A stretch of DNA of 64,000 bases from Flavobacterium profundi. Lineage in GTDB: Bacteria; Bacteroidota; Bacteroidia; Flavobacteriales; Flavobacteriaceae. A program made the translations under genes and the position numbers. A model generated the notes under the pieces. It ran no database searches. It was given only the letters and a program-made list of their open reading frames with translations, and had not been told where the DNA came from. The DNA lies in contig NZ_VDCZ01000008.1 in assembly GCF_006491645.1 (NCBI RefSeq), forward strand, positions 1 to 64,000, read 5' to 3'. This document shows positions 46,080-56,500 of this stretch, piece by piece; positions within the stretch are counted from its first letter, which is position 1, and every line of letters begins with the position of its first letter.

Positions 46080-46685
46080 TTATTTTTTCTTTTTGTCTCC
46101 AGCTTTTGCAGCTTTTGCAGCTTCTTGAGCAGCTTTCATCGCAGCACGAGAAATTCTTACTTGACAAACAACTGTATTGTCTGGGTGCATTAATTTAAAA
46201 TTATCTGTTTTAATTTTTGTAACATATAATTTATTACCCATTTCAAGTGGAGTGATGTCAGCTTCAACGAAGTCAGGTAAATTTTTTGGTAATGCTTTTA
46301 CTTTCAAACGACGTTGGTTTAAACGTAATACACCTCCAGCCATAACACCAGGAGATTTTCCTACTACTTTCACAGGAACTTCCATAACGATTTCTTTGTC
46401 ATCGTTTAATTGGAAGAAGTCAATGTGTAAAATTTTGTCAGAAACTGGGTGGAATTGAATGTCTTGTAAGATAACATCCATTTTTTTACCTTCTAATTCA
46501 ACTACAACAGTGTGTGCGTTTGGAGTGTACACCAATTCTTTGAATGCTCTTTCATCTGCTGTAAAATGCACTGGTTGATTTCCTCCGTAGATAACGCAAG
46601 GAACCATTCCAGCATCACGTACGGCTTTAGTTGCTTTTTTGCCTACGTTTTCTCTTTCTGATCCTTTAATCGTAATTGATTTCAT
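46080..46685 (-). CDS. rplY: Ribosomal protein bL25 (CTC form)
   Basis: Protein of 201 residues. N-terminal [20 protein letters not shown], then VPCVIYGG, is the L25 5S-rRNA-binding domain, and the second beta domain ([18 protein letters not shown]) makes it the long CTC form. The C-terminal tail is rich in Ala and Lys ([18 protein letters not shown]). Downstream of prs, the order seen in many bacteria. Confidence 0.95.
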   Translation of the reverse strand: MKSITIKGSERENVGKKATKAVRDAGMVPCVIYGGNQPVHFTADERAFKELVYTPNAHTVVVELEGKKMDVILQDIQFHPVSDKILHIDFFQLNDDKEIVMEVPVKVVGKSPGVMAGGVLRLNQRRLKVKALPKNLPDFVEADITPLEMGNKLYVTKIKTDNFKLMHPDNTVVCQVRISRAAMKAAQEAAKAAKAGDKKKK

Positions 46686-46733
46686 TGTTAAAATATATAT
46701 AATTAATTAAAATTCAATAAATTATAAGGTAAA

Positions 46734-47675
46734 TTACATTAAGAATTTACCACTTATAGAGTTGTTGTTTTGTACCATATGCATAACTTCTGCAAATAAA
46801 TTGGCACAAGAGACCACTCTTATTTTTTTTGATTCTTTCTGTAAAGGAATAGAATCGGTTACAATTAATTCTAGTAATTTAGAATTCTCTATTTTTTCAT
46901 ATGCGCTACCTGATAAAATGGCATGAGTACAAATAGCTCTAACACTTAATGCGCCTCTTTCCATCATTACGTCAGCTGCTTTAGCTAATGTTCCTCCAGT
47001 ATCAATCATATCGTCTACAAGAATAACATTTCTTCCTGTAACATCACCAATTAGTTCCATCGTGTCTATTACATTAGCTTTTTTGCGTTGCTTGTAACAA
47101 ACTACTACATCCGATTCTAAAAACTTAGAGTATGCATAGGCTCTTTTAGAACCACCCATATCCGGTGAAGCTATAGTTAAGTTTTCCAAATTCAAACTTT
47201 TTACATAGGGTAAAAAGATGGTTGATGCGAACAAATGATCTACTGGTTTTTCAAAAAAACCTTGTATTTGATCGGCATGTAAATCCATAGTCATGATACG
47301 CGTAGCACCAGCTGTTTCTAATAGCTTAGCTACCAATTTTGCTCCTATTGGAACTCTTGGTTTGTCTTTTCTATCTTGTCTTGCCCAACCAAAATAAGGA
47401 ATTACTGCAGTAATATGACGTGCAGAAGCTCTTTTTGCTGCATCAATCATCAATAGCAATTCCATTAAATTGTCTGAACTAGGAAAAGTAGAACAAACAA
47501 GAAAAACGCGTAGACCTCTTATTGACTCTTCAAATGAAGGTTGGAATTCTCCGTCACTATATTTTGAGAACGTAACTTTACCTAGTGGAACACCATAGCT
47601 TTCTGCTATTTTTTCCGCTAAGTACACACTCTGAGAACATGCAAATATTTTTGCTTCAGGCTCGTTGTATGACAT
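46734..47675 (-). CDS. prs: Ribose-phosphate pyrophosphokinase (housekeeping Prs)
   Basis: Protein of 313 residues, canonical length. Contains FGWARQDRKDKPRVPI, MTMDLHADQIQGFF, the catalytic-loop CYKQRKKAN and the PRPP loop VILVDDMIDTGGTLAKA. It makes PRPP for nucleotide, His and NAD synthesis. It serves as an internal comparator: the Prs-like protein at 4767-5597 is diverged from it in the substrate region, which supports a specialised role for the latter. Confidence 0.96.
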   Translation of the reverse strand: MSYNEPEAKIFACSQSVYLAEKIAESYGVPLGKVTFSKYSDGEFQPSFEESIRGLRVFLVCSTFPSSDNLMELLLMIDAAKRASARHITAVIPYFGWARQDRKDKPRVPIGAKLVAKLLETAGATRIMTMDLHADQIQGFFEKPVDHLFASTIFLPYVKSLNLENLTIASPDMGGSKRAYAYSKFLESDVVVCYKQRKKANVIDTMELIGDVTGRNVILVDDMIDTGGTLAKAADVMMERGALSVRAICTHAILSGSAYEKIENSKLLELIVTDSIPLQKESKKIRVVSCANLFAEVMHMVQNNNSISGKFLM

Positions 47676-47850
47676 CTTAAATTGTTGTTTAGTAGTTGTT
47701 TAGTGTTGTGTTGTATTAACGAGGTGCAAATTTAGAAATAAATTTGGACTCTGAAAGTAAATTTTCAAGTATTTTAGTTTAGTTTTTTGAAAAATTAATT
47801 ACATTTGCACTCTCGAAAACAAAAAAATCTAATTTTAGATTTGTTTTATT

Positions 47851-47930
47851 GCCTTGGTGGCGGAATTGGTAGACGCGCACGACTCAAACTCGTGTTCTTC
47901 GGAGTGTGGGTTCGATTCCCACCCAAGGTA
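47851..47930 (+). tRNA. tRNA-Leu (anticodon CAA)
   Basis: Acceptor GCCTTGG pairs with CCAAGGT, D stem GCG/CGC, anticodon stem CACGA/TCGTG with loop CTCAAAC (anticodon CAA), long variable arm, T stem GTGGG/CCCAC with TTCGATT loop. CCA is not encoded. A TACATTTG -7 box lies at 47800-47807. Confidence 0.93.
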
Positions 47931-47932
47931 CT

Positions 47933-47960
47933 AAAAGCTTCAACATTTGTTGAAGCTTTT
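47933..47960. terminator. Terminator after tRNA-Leu
   Basis: Perfect 12-bp stem AAAAGCTTCAAC/GTTGAAGCTTTT with loop ATTT and a T tract; also serves the convergent permease gene. Confidence 0.85.
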
Positions 47961-49160
47961 TTATTTTAAAATCTCTTTATTTACTCTTCCTGAAGCTATC
48001 CATGATGATATAACTCCTAAGGGTATAATGGTTCCAATAACTAATAGGATGTTGGTTAATTTAAATTGTACTGGGTAGGCTATACTGGAAGTAATCATTA
48101 AAACTGAAAACTGCTGTTGAATTACAATTAGAAGTGTTCCTATTACTAATCCAAACAAAAGTCCAAATAAAGTAATGATAATGCCTTGTATGAAAAAGAC
48201 ATTTCTTATCTCTTGAAAGGTTAGTCCAATATTATAAAGAGTATTGATATTTTCCTTTTTATCGATAATTATCATAACAATAGCACCAGCTAAACAGAAA
48301 AGTGTTAAGATGACAATTAAGGTGCTAAATAAATAAATGAATAAATTTTCTGAATTTAACATCTTATATAAGGAGTCATTTAGTTGTGCTTTTGTTTTAA
48401 TAATTACCTTGTCTTTAAAAATCTTCTTTAATTCTATAACAACAGTTTCTTCTGATGCGTTAAGGGATGTTTTAAACTCAAGGCTGCTGATTTGGTTACT
48501 TTTGAAATCAAATAATTTTCGAGCCAATTGAATGTCGCAATAAACATATTTCCCATCAATATCCTCATTTATATTAAACATGCCTACTGGTTGTAAGGCA
48601 ATAATATTAAAAGCATTTTCACTTTTTTCAATAAGTCCCTTACCTGGTTTTGGGGCATAGGCATCTAAGGTGTTTTGGTAATCAAATAATCCTAAAGAAA
48701 GTTTTCTAGCAATTTCACTTCCAATTATTGCTTGATTGGAATTAGGACTTATCCAATTACCAATATATACGTAATCACTAGTTTTAGTTACTTTACTAAA
48801 AACACTATCAACGCCTTTAATTGTGGCTATTTGTTCTTTGTTGTCATATTGAAAGAGAACTCTATCCTCTATTATTTTGCTAAAAAAGGTAATGGATTTG
48901 TTGCTTTTTAGTTGCGATTCTTCTTCTTTGGTTAGAATAAAGGATTTTCCAATACGGGGTTCAATTTTGAAATCAGGGTCTGAAGAATTACTATAACTTA
49001 AGGTAAATTCTCTTAACCCACTAAATATAGATAAGAATACAAATAAAGACATCGCGCTTGCAACAATAGCTATAGATGAAATTATAGTTATAGTATTAAT
49101 TGCTGAATTTTTACTAAAACTAACAGCGTATCTTTTGGCTATGTAAAATGGTAAATTCAA
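47961..49160 (-). CDS. FtsX/LolE-type ABC transporter permease
   Basis: Protein of 399 residues: an N-terminal transmembrane helix (TITIISSIAIVASAMSLFVF) after FYIAKRYAVSF, a large periplasmic domain, and three C-terminal helices (LFSTLIVILTLFCLAGAIVMI and following). This is the MacB/LolC-LolE FtsX-like topology, consistent with lipoprotein release. No ATPase partner is adjacent. It begins 2 nt after rbfA ends, the usual flavobacterial rbfA-permease order. Confidence 0.9.
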   Translation of the reverse strand: MNLPFYIAKRYAVSFSKNSAINTITIISSIAIVASAMSLFVFLSIFSGLREFTLSYSNSSDPDFKIEPRIGKSFILTKEEESQLKSNKSITFFSKIIEDRVLFQYDNKEQIATIKGVDSVFSKVTKTSDYVYIGNWISPNSNQAIIGSEIARKLSLGLFDYQNTLDAYAPKPGKGLIEKSENAFNIIALQPVGMFNINEDIDGKYVYCDIQLARKLFDFKSNQISSLEFKTSLNASEETVVIELKKIFKDKVIIKTKAQLNDSLYKMLNSENLFIYLFSTLIVILTLFCLAGAIVMIIIDKKENINTLYNIGLTFQEIRNVFFIQGIIITLFGLLFGLVIGTLLIVIQQQFSVLMITSSIAYPVQFKLTNILLVIGTIIPLGVISSWIASGRVNKEILK

Positions 49161-49162
49161 GC

Positions 49163-49555
49163 TTACGATTTCTTTCTTTTGTCTAAAAGATCTGGATTTA
49201 GTACAGGATTCTCTTTCCCGCTTAAAGCATTGTCAATTTTTTCAATGTAATCCAAGCTATCATCTATATAGAAAATAAGATTAGGTACTTTTCTTAATTG
49301 ATTTTTTACTCTTTGAGATAAATCATGTTTGATTAAAGGAGTGTTTGTTTTAATTGCATTTAAGATTTCACCTGCTTTGTCAGTAGGAAAAACACTCAAA
49401 AACACTTTAGCAATAGATAAATCAGAAGTAACGTTTACTTTAGATACCGAAATAACTAAATTGGTAATTCCATTTTTTCTTATCTCTCCTTGCAATATAT
49501 CTACCAGATCATTTTGGAGTAATGCACCTATTTTTTTTTGTCGATTCGTTTCCAT
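49163..49555 (-). CDS. rbfA: Ribosome-binding factor A
   Basis: Protein of 130 residues with a KH-like fold: N-terminal RQKKIGALLQNDLVDILQGE, then VTSDLSIAKVFLSVFP, and LRKVPNLIFYIDDSLDY near the C-terminus are typical of RbfA, which acts in 30S maturation. Cotranscribed with the permease. Confidence 0.92.
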   Translation of the reverse strand: METNRQKKIGALLQNDLVDILQGEIRKNGITNLVISVSKVNVTSDLSIAKVFLSVFPTDKAGEILNAIKTNTPLIKHDLSQRVKNQLRKVPNLIFYIDDSLDYIEKIDNALSGKENPVLNPDLLDKRKKS

Positions 49556-49711
49556 GTTGCAAAAATAAGCAATAAAGTAGAAACTTTGCTTTATTTGTTA
49601 TTTTGAAACGTATCTTTTTCAGATTTTTTCATAGATGATTCGATGGCAAATATTAAATGTTTGCAGAAAGTCTTATATCTTTGTTGAATAGAAAAATGAA
49701 AAATTGTTAGA

Positions 49712-50113
49712 ATGAAAAAAATTGAACATATAGGAATTGCAGTTAAAGATTTACAGGTTTCAAACAAAATTTATGAAAAATTGTTAGGAGTTCCTTCTTA
49801 TAAAGAAGAAGAGGTTGTAACTGAAGGTGTGAAAACTTCTTTTTTTCAAGTGGGTCCAAATAAAATAGAATTGTTAGAAGCTACAAACGAGAATAGTCCT
49901 ATTGCGAAATTTATTGAAAAAAGAGGCGAAGGAATTCATCATATTGCTTTTGATGTGGAAGATATTTTAGAAGAAATGGAACGATTAAAGCAAGAAGGTT
50001 TTGTTTTGTTAAACGAAAAACCTAAAAAAGGAGCTGATAATAAGTGGGTCGCATTTTTACATCCTAAAGAAACAAATGGAGTTTTGGTTGAGCTTTGTCA
50101 AGAGATAAAATAA
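49712..50113 (+). CDS. mce: Methylmalonyl-CoA epimerase
   Basis: Protein of 133 residues with a vicinal-oxygen-chelate fold. Metal-binding residues lie in KIEHIGIAVKDLQ, GVKTSFFQVGPNKIELLEA and GIHHIAFDVEDI, with NGVLVELCQ at the end. It interconverts (R)- and (S)-methylmalonyl-CoA. A TATCTTTG box at 49676-49683 is the probable -7 element. Confidence 0.93.
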   Translation: MKKIEHIGIAVKDLQVSNKIYEKLLGVPSYKEEEVVTEGVKTSFFQVGPNKIELLEATNENSPIAKFIEKRGEGIHHIAFDVEDILEEMERLKQEGFVLLNEKPKKGADNKWVAFLHPKETNGVLVELCQEIK

Positions 50114-50127
50114 AATAATAAAAAATG

Positions 50128-50158
50128 TTGCAACGAAAAAAAAATAGTAGTAATATTG
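50128..50158 (+). promoter_or_regulatory. Promoter of the CAU tRNA
   Basis: TTG (50128-50130), 20-nt spacer, TAATATTG (50151-50158), about 62 nt before the tRNA. Confidence 0.5.
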
Positions 50159-50219
50159 CATCCTCAAAATAAAGTCTTAGACTTTGTTTGTTGTAACAAC
50201 ATAAAAGTCGTAAACAACT

Positions 50220-50293
50220 GGTCCTATAGCTCAGTTGGTTAGAGCACCTGACTCATAATCAGGTGGTCCCTGGTTCGAGCCCAGGTGGGACCA
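50220..50293 (+). tRNA. tRNA with CAU anticodon (Met or lysidine-type Ile2)
   Basis: Acceptor GGTCCTA pairs with TGGGACC (one G-T), anticodon stem CCTGA/TCAGG with loop CTCATAA (anticodon CAU), T stem CCTGG/CCAGG; discriminator A. CAU tRNAs are Met or, after lysidine modification, Ile2; sequence alone does not settle which. The initiator is excluded by the paired first acceptor base. A tRNA 3' end bordering a phage-like region is a classic integration site. Confidence 0.9.
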
Positions 50294-50302
50294 CGTAAAA
50301 TT

Positions 50303-50340
50303 AGCCTTAACCCCTATAAACAAGGGTTTAAGGCTTTTTT
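50303..50340 (+). terminator. Terminator after the CAU tRNA
   Basis: AGCCTTAACCC pairs with GGGTTTAAGGCT (one bulge) followed by a T run. Confidence 0.75.
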
Positions 50341-50350
50341 GTTTTTAAAT

Positions 50351-50372
50351 TTAGCCGACAATTAGCCGACAA
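50351..50372. repeat. Tandem 11-bp repeat at the element boundary
   Basis: TTAGCCGACAA occurs twice, head to tail with no spacer, 58 nt after the tRNA. Eleven-base periodicity places both on the same DNA face. Position suggests recombinase arm-type sites, but this is an inference. Confidence 0.6.
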
Positions 50373-50380
50373 TTGATAAA

Positions 50381-50659
50381 TTATTTAATTTTCCAACCTA
50401 CTCTATAGAAGTTTTCAACCTCTTTAATAAAAAATTGATGTTGTACTTCTTTGTGTCTTTTAAATAATATTTTTAGCTTCCATTGATTAAGCTCATCAAA
50501 ATCTAGCCATACTGCAATTATTTTTTTTGCTTTCTCATATTTAACCACATGAAGTTCTCTTTTTTTGTACAATGGATTGTACAACTGTATGTTTTCATCC
50601 AGCTTTGGAGTTAGCTGTTTGAAAATTTGATAAATTTTATTTAATTCATCATCATTCAT
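50381..50659 (-). CDS. Small protein of unknown function
   Basis: Protein of 92 residues, basic and mixed alpha/beta (KKIIAVWLDFDELNQWKLKIL), not matched to a family. Leftmost gene of the element and closest to the tRNA, a place often used for integrase or excision genes; its size would suit a recombination directionality factor, but nothing in sequence proves that. Convergent to nothing; divergent from a tiny gene at 50711. Confidence 0.6.
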   Translation of the reverse strand: MNDDELNKIYQIFKQLTPKLDENIQLYNPLYKKRELHVVKYEKAKKIIAVWLDFDELNQWKLKILFKRHKEVQHQFFIKEVENFYRVGWKIK

Positions 50660-50710
50660 TTTTTCTTTTTATGCAAAATTCGTATTTTTAAAGTAATTAA
50701 AAATACTCTT

Positions 50711-50845
50711 ATGAAAGATAGAATAAAAAAAGACATCGAAAAATACAAAAAGGAGAATGATAAAATAAAGGAATTAGCCAAAAAGGACATAGATAAATTT
50801 AAAAAAGACATTGGTTCAAATGAAGACAACAAAAAAGGAATGTAA
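50711..50845 (+). CDS. 44-residue Lys-rich coiled-coil peptide
   Basis: An ATG frame of 44 codons, MKDRIKKDIEKYKKENDKIK onward, with a heptad-like pattern and about one third Lys. It is on the + strand, opposite to its neighbours, and its stop codon falls inside the stem of a strong terminator at 50831-50865. A hairpin immediately after so short a frame supports a real small gene. No known homologue recognised. Confidence 0.5.
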   Translation: MKDRIKKDIEKYKKENDKIKELAKKDIDKFKKDIGSNEDNKKGM

Positions 50846-50865
50846 TTATTTTACATTCCTTTTTT
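50831..50865. terminator. Strong bidirectional terminator
   Basis: A 14-15 bp stem, AAAAAGGAATGTAA with TTACATTCCTTTTT, and loop TTATT. It terminates the small + strand gene and the large - strand ATPase gene. Confidence 0.85.
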
Positions 50866-50886
50866 AATGATGACTTAGTAATCGTA

Positions 50887-53541
50887 TTATAGAATTTCTT
50901 TACTAAATATATTGTACTTTAATTCACCAAGTGGAATTGATTGATACCTATGTTTGTCGAAATAAGCATAACTATTCTTATAATCTAGTGCATCTTTTTC
51001 AACTTTCATGGTTGCATCTGCATCAAACTGAGAAGCTGAACCACCACGCATTTTTCCATCTTGAGTTCTCTGATAAATCACAAAGAATAATTTTCCGTTG
51101 TAACGCTTTCTTATATCTTTATCTAAGTCTATGCCGTTATACAATTTTCCAAAACTGTCAATAAAAACAATTTCGTAATTATCAATAATTTCATAGAGCT
51201 TTAATGGATTTTCAGGTAATGAACCCATTGTGTGTACTTTGTCTTTGTTTTCTTCACTTAGGTATTCATCTCTTTTTCCAGTAAACAAACTTGAATCAGG
51301 ATGCTCTTCTAATGATAAAAACAAAGGATTATATCCAGCAGATGCCACCATATTAATAATTTGAAACAACAAACGTGTTTTTCCTGCGCCTTGTGGAGCA
51401 TCAATGGTTATTACAATACTTTCACTAGGCTTTACTTCTAAATCTCCTAAAAACTCTCCTAATGGTCCATAGAAGTCAAAATAATTAGCATTTCCATTAC
51501 TACCGCAATCTGCCATAGATTTAACATAAGGGTTTGTTGGTCTATCTCTAACTTGTTTTCTTTCTACTGTTGGTGTTATTCTTGGTTCAGGTATCTGCAC
51601 TTCTTTATTCTCAATTGATATTTCACTATTTCTTACCTGAACAGGATTATTCTCAATAACAGGAATTATAGGTGTTGGAATTATTGGATTAAATGTTTGT
51701 GCAATATTTTGATTTGGAATAATTATTGTTTCTACTGGAGAATTTTCAATTTCATCGATATCAATTGAACTATTTAAGCCTTTTTTTTTTACCTTGATAA
51801 CATTACCTGTTTTCTCTTGAAATTTATAACCTTTATGAAGTTTTCCATTTTTATCAATCCCTGAACACTTAATTCTATTTGTGCATAATGATCGGGGCGA
51901 ACTTAAACCAAATTGAAAAACATCAACTTTTTCAGTTGGCTTTTTAATGTATTCATTAAGTGCAGAAATTGCCTTTTCAGAAACATCATAAAATCGATTT
52001 TCTTTTGAAAGGTGAGTTCTATTCTTTTTTATACTATTTAATAGCGTTTGTGCTTTTTTTACATCAGGCATTGTACCTTGAAAAGAAACAAACCGTTTCA
52101 TTAAATTAATTATTGGAGATACCTTTCTTCCAGATGCATATTCTTCTATTTCACTGAAAAGAGTTTTATCAGTAAAATTAATTTTTACATCTTGTTGTTT
52201 TGGTTCGGCATAATCTTTATAAATAGTAGTGATTTTTTTAAGTACTTTATTAAACAAATCGGCATCTTCAGAAGTTTTTCTAACTTTTCTTTCAATTGCA
52301 GCTTTGTTGAATGCATTGTAAAGAAGTTGAATTTTTCTAAATGGATGATAAATTTCGTCTTGATTAATCATGTTGAAAAACCTTTTGATTAATAGAAATT
52401 CAAAAGAGTAGTTATCAACTTCTTTTTGCTCTACTGTTTTGGTAATTTTCTTTTTAGAAGTTGTTTTTGAACTATTATTTTCTTTGATTTTGTTGTCTTT
52501 TGAAATTTCTTCATTAAAAAAATTAACGTCAGGATATCTTTCTTTTAAAATTTTACCAAGCGTCTTTTTAGTAAAATAAAAATCCAATTCTAAAGACTTA
52601 ATATTTTGAAGTTCTTCAATTGAAATATACCCTGCTTCAGACATTTCAATATCACCATTAAGAATTACATATCCGAAAAAGCTATCTTCTTTTGGTTCAT
52701 AGTCCAAAATAAACCAATGACTTTGTCCATGAAAATAATGCGCCATTACTATACTATCATGAAGTGGCTTGTTCTGTCTTTTAAGTGCGGATTTGAAGTC
52801 GTTTTCTAATTCAGAAATTAGATTAATAAAAAAATCTTTTTCTTCTGAATCTTCATAACCTTTTAATACCTTTTGTTGATTTAAAGGCATAACATTTTTT
52901 AAATATTTTGTATTATCTAATGCCTTGCCAATTGTAATTTTTTCGGCTAATTTTAAGTGTTTTTCGTTTATCTCAATTTCATCATCATCAGTATTTAAAA
53001 TTTCATAATTTGCCGAACTATGTTCTTTAATAACTTTTATAATTGTTCCAAAAGCACCTTTTTCGGAACCCGAAACAATTTCTACATAATCTCCTTTTTT
53101 AAATAATGGAGTATACTTTGACTTTTTAGCTACTTTTTTTCTTACATCATCATAAAGTTTCGTCATTTTATTTGCTTCAGCAATAGTTAGGACTAAACCA
53201 TCATATTTTTCAGCTATTTTTTCTGCATTTTGTTTTTCATCATTCGAGAATGTATAAGCAAAATTTTGATTGTCGGTAAATGAATAACCGCTATCAATGG
53301 TCTTTTTCGTTAAATAATTGCCGTCTTTATAGATTACAAATATTTCTTTTTCTTTTTTTGAGGTAGGCAACAATGCATTTATTTTTTTAAAAAATAAATC
53401 TACAGTCTCTTTTATATCATCATCATCGTTGTAAAATTCAACAATTTCGTCAATATCTTCTTTTAGATTAGTAATTTCTTTAGGTAATTCTTTCCAATTA
53501 ATTGACCCTTTTTGGCTTCGGTAATTTGAAATTGTTATCAT
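50887..53541 (-). CDS. Large multidomain protein with C-terminal RecA-like ATPase
   Basis: Protein of 884 residues. A KOW-like segment (LFKKGDYVEIVSGSEKGAFG) lies near residues 145-170, followed by a long low-complexity middle part. A Pro/Glu-rich linker (about 610-660) leads to a RecA/KaiC-like ATPase: Walker A APQGAGKTRLLF near residue 715, Walker B NYEIVFIDSFGK, and FFVIYQRTQDGKMRGGSASQ resembling RadA-type motifs with an arginine finger. It is likely a DNA-related ATPase of the element, for recombination or replication. The gene follows the SNF2 gene, and its start is preceded by the exact box AACCATTTAACCA. Confidence 0.75.
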   Translation of the reverse strand: MITISNYRSQKGSINWKELPKEITNLKEDIDEIVEFYNDDDDIKETVDLFFKKINALLPTSKKEKEIFVIYKDGNYLTKKTIDSGYSFTDNQNFAYTFSNDEKQNAEKIAEKYDGLVLTIAEANKMTKLYDDVRKKVAKKSKYTPLFKKGDYVEIVSGSEKGAFGTIIKVIKEHSSANYEILNTDDDEIEINEKHLKLAEKITIGKALDNTKYLKNVMPLNQQKVLKGYEDSEEKDFFINLISELENDFKSALKRQNKPLHDSIVMAHYFHGQSHWFILDYEPKEDSFFGYVILNGDIEMSEAGYISIEELQNIKSLELDFYFTKKTLGKILKERYPDVNFFNEEISKDNKIKENNSSKTTSKKKITKTVEQKEVDNYSFEFLLIKRFFNMINQDEIYHPFRKIQLLYNAFNKAAIERKVRKTSEDADLFNKVLKKITTIYKDYAEPKQQDVKINFTDKTLFSEIEEYASGRKVSPIINLMKRFVSFQGTMPDVKKAQTLLNSIKKNRTHLSKENRFYDVSEKAISALNEYIKKPTEKVDVFQFGLSSPRSLCTNRIKCSGIDKNGKLHKGYKFQEKTGNVIKVKKKGLNSSIDIDEIENSPVETIIIPNQNIAQTFNPIIPTPIIPVIENNPVQVRNSEISIENKEVQIPEPRITPTVERKQVRDRPTNPYVKSMADCGSNGNANYFDFYGPLGEFLGDLEVKPSESIVITIDAPQGAGKTRLLFQIINMVASAGYNPLFLSLEEHPDSSLFTGKRDEYLSEENKDKVHTMGSLPENPLKLYEIIDNYEIVFIDSFGKLYNGIDLDKDIRKRYNGKLFFVIYQRTQDGKMRGGSASQFDADATMKVEKDALDYKNSYAYFDKHRYQSIPLGELKYNIFSKEIL

Positions 53542-53547
53542 ATTTTT

Positions 53548-53560
53548 TGGTTAAATGGTT
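53548..53560 (-). repeat. 13-bp box AACCATTTAACCA (copy 1)
   Basis: On the - strand, this exact 13-mer sits 6 nt before the start codon of the RecA-like ATPase gene. The same box precedes the SNF2 and methyltransferase genes. It contains the direct repeat AACCA-TTT-AACCA. Confidence 0.7.
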
Positions 53561-53563
53561 ATA

Positions 53564-56500
53564 CTATGCTATTAATTTTAATTTAATTTTCAAAGCTTTG
53601 GCTTTTGCCTTTGCTAGTCTTAATCTTCTATCTTTATCAATTGGTATACTTTGTGACTTATTTTCAATACCAGGAATGCTACAACTTGTGTGATCGATAT
53701 CACTAAATTTATAACTCATAAGATAATTTAACGAAGAAAAATCTTTTACTCTATCGGAAAGCTCACCGCCCTTAATTGAGTATTTCTTTTTATCCTCAAT
53801 AATTTTATCCATTAATTTTTCTTGAAATTCTACTGTATTAATATTTTCAAGTTCAGTAGCTGTTAAAAGCAATTCTTTTTGAATTTCATCTTTTATAATT
53901 TCTAAATCTGTATTTTCAGAATAACCTCTTAATTCAAATATTGTTCGTTTGATTTTTAGATACTGAGAAAGCGTTTCTTTATACTTCTCTAATTGATAAT
54001 TAGTGAGTTTATGAACTATTCTACTGTATTGCATATTAACGGTAATTAGTTCTTTATCATCATAATTTTGAGTAATATTATTAATGCTATCATAAAGGCT
54101 TTGATACTTCTCAATTATGTTTTGTTTTTCCTTTGTAAAACTCTCTAACTCATAGTTTCCAATTTCATTAAAACTTAAATCATCAAAAAGAATAAGACTT
54201 TTAAAAGATGCTTTTTTCTCTAAAATTGATTTATGAAAATGAGTACGGAAACTTTCTAAGTTTTGTTTTAAAGAAGTATAATTTTCTAAATCTTTAAAAT
54301 TATTATTCAGCACTATTACTTTTCTTCTCAAATCTGCATCAATTTGTTTCAATTGATAACGTAGTAAAACGCCCAAATCTGTAACCAATGCAAACTTAAC
54401 TTCATTAGGGTCTAAGGATTCCTCGTCTAACACATTTCCTCTATCAGATTTGGACCATAAATCATTAATTCGTGAGGTCTTTTCTTCTAATTTTTGGAAA
54501 ACAAAGACATCCATAGAATTTTCCATTAAAGGCATAACTATACGTACGTATCCAAATTCATTTTTTTGTCTCCAAACTCTACCCTCTAATTGCCTTAAAT
54601 CAGTTGGATTCCAATTTGGATAAAGATTATACAGAACAGTAGATTTTTTTTGTAGGTTTAACCCCTCTTTAATTGTTGAAGTTCCAATAATTATTTTACA
54701 AACTCCCTCGTTAAATGCTGCTTTAATTTTTTCTTTATTGGCTTGGGTAATACCCGAAGTGATAAATTCTACTTCATCAACCTTTTGTTTCGGATTTGAC
54801 TTTAAAGAAACGCCTTTTTTATAACCTAATTCTTTCTCGAGATATTCTTTTATATATGGAAAAAATTGCTTTCCTCTATCGATATAAATAACTTGACCTG
54901 AAACTGGCTCGTTTCTTTTTTCATGCCATTGTTTTACTGTTTTGATACATTCCAAAGTATATTTTATCTTAGGACTGTTTTCAATAAAATCTAAATAATC
55001 TTTTGGAGTGCCACTATATAAAAATGGTGACAAAGCATTATTTAATGATTGAGACATTAAACGTAATAGTTTGCCTGGATCATCTTGTGAAGCTCCTTCT
55101 GAAGCTTCTGAATTAATTCTTCGTTGATTAGCTTCCTGAATAGGATTCATTTTAAGATAAGTAAGCAGCTGCTTATCCTTTGTGAGTTTCTTTACCAATC
55201 CATCGTCTGTAATAATTGAAGTTTTAGGTAAATTAATTTTGCATGGTCTTGGAATGTTTGCTTCTTCTCCAGTTTTAAAATTAATATGTGAATTAATTAA
55301 TTTTTGAAGCGATATCCTATTGTTAAATGACTTGACAACATTTTTTTGTTGAATTTCACCATCAACACCTACTGCATCTTCTGTGGTTTCTGAAATATAT
55401 TGTTCAAAAAAGGTTCTAATGTTGTAGATACCCCATGATTTCATATAGTCATAAGCAACAAAAGATAACATTGAGTAAATTTCTAATGGACTATTTGTAA
55501 ATGGTGTAGCGGTAAGTAGCATTACATTTCTTCCATAAGTTCTTTGAATGTAATTACATAAAAAGAATAGTTTAATTCCTCTATTTGAGGGTTGCCCACC
55601 TCTAATATGAAATTGTTTACCGGATTGCTTATCTGCTTTTACTTCTGAAAAAACATTTTTGAAATTATGTGCTTCATCAACAACTATATAATCAAAACCT
55701 AGTGTTTCAATATCTGCAATAGTTTCTTTATTACCAACTCCAATGATTTCTCTTAATTTTTCATTTTCTTTTTCAGCATCTCTTTCAGATTTATCATCGT
55801 TTTGCGATAAGATGTTAGCAAGTTCTTGAAAATGTTCATCAGAAGTTTCTTTACTAAAACCAATCTTTTGTAAACCCTCATAGGTAACTAATGTAATTGA
55901 CCTTTCAGGAACTTTCTTTTCTAAATCAATATGAGAATAATCAGAGCCTAAATTGTACCATTCATTAATAGTAATGCCTGTACCTGTTAAAATACCCTCT
56001 TTACCGTCAATTCCAATAATTTCAGCAATCCAATTTTTGTAAGTAGGATTTGGAACTGCAACAATAGGTCTTTTGCATTTACCTGTGTTTAATGCATTTG
56101 CCATTTCGATAATTGCTGTAATTGTTTTTCCTACTCCAACATCATAAGCGACAATTCCTGAACCAACTAATTCTAAGAAAGCAATGCCCTCTCTTTGAGC
56201 ATCACGAATGGAAAGTGGTAATCCATTAAAAAGTTTAGAAACCTGAAAAGCTACTGGTATTTTATGATATTGTAAAGGCGCAATCGCATTAAATTTGGAA
56301 TTGTATTCTGCATCTAATCTTACTTGGTCTCTATACTCCAATCCAGTATGTAAGAAAATCTTAAATAACCTTTCACCCTCATCTCGAGTAATTTTTTTAA
56401 TGGACTTCCATTCAATCTCATCTATTCTTCTTGGTTTAGATTCATTGTTAAGATAGTAGTTTATTATCTCGAGAGAACGAGTATTATTAAACATATCATC

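Noticed and set aside
46080..46140. Ala/Lys-rich bL25 tail as a relative of the AKAKAKA tail
   Set aside because: The composition is similar but order and hydrophobic spacing differ; such tails are common in ribosomal proteins.
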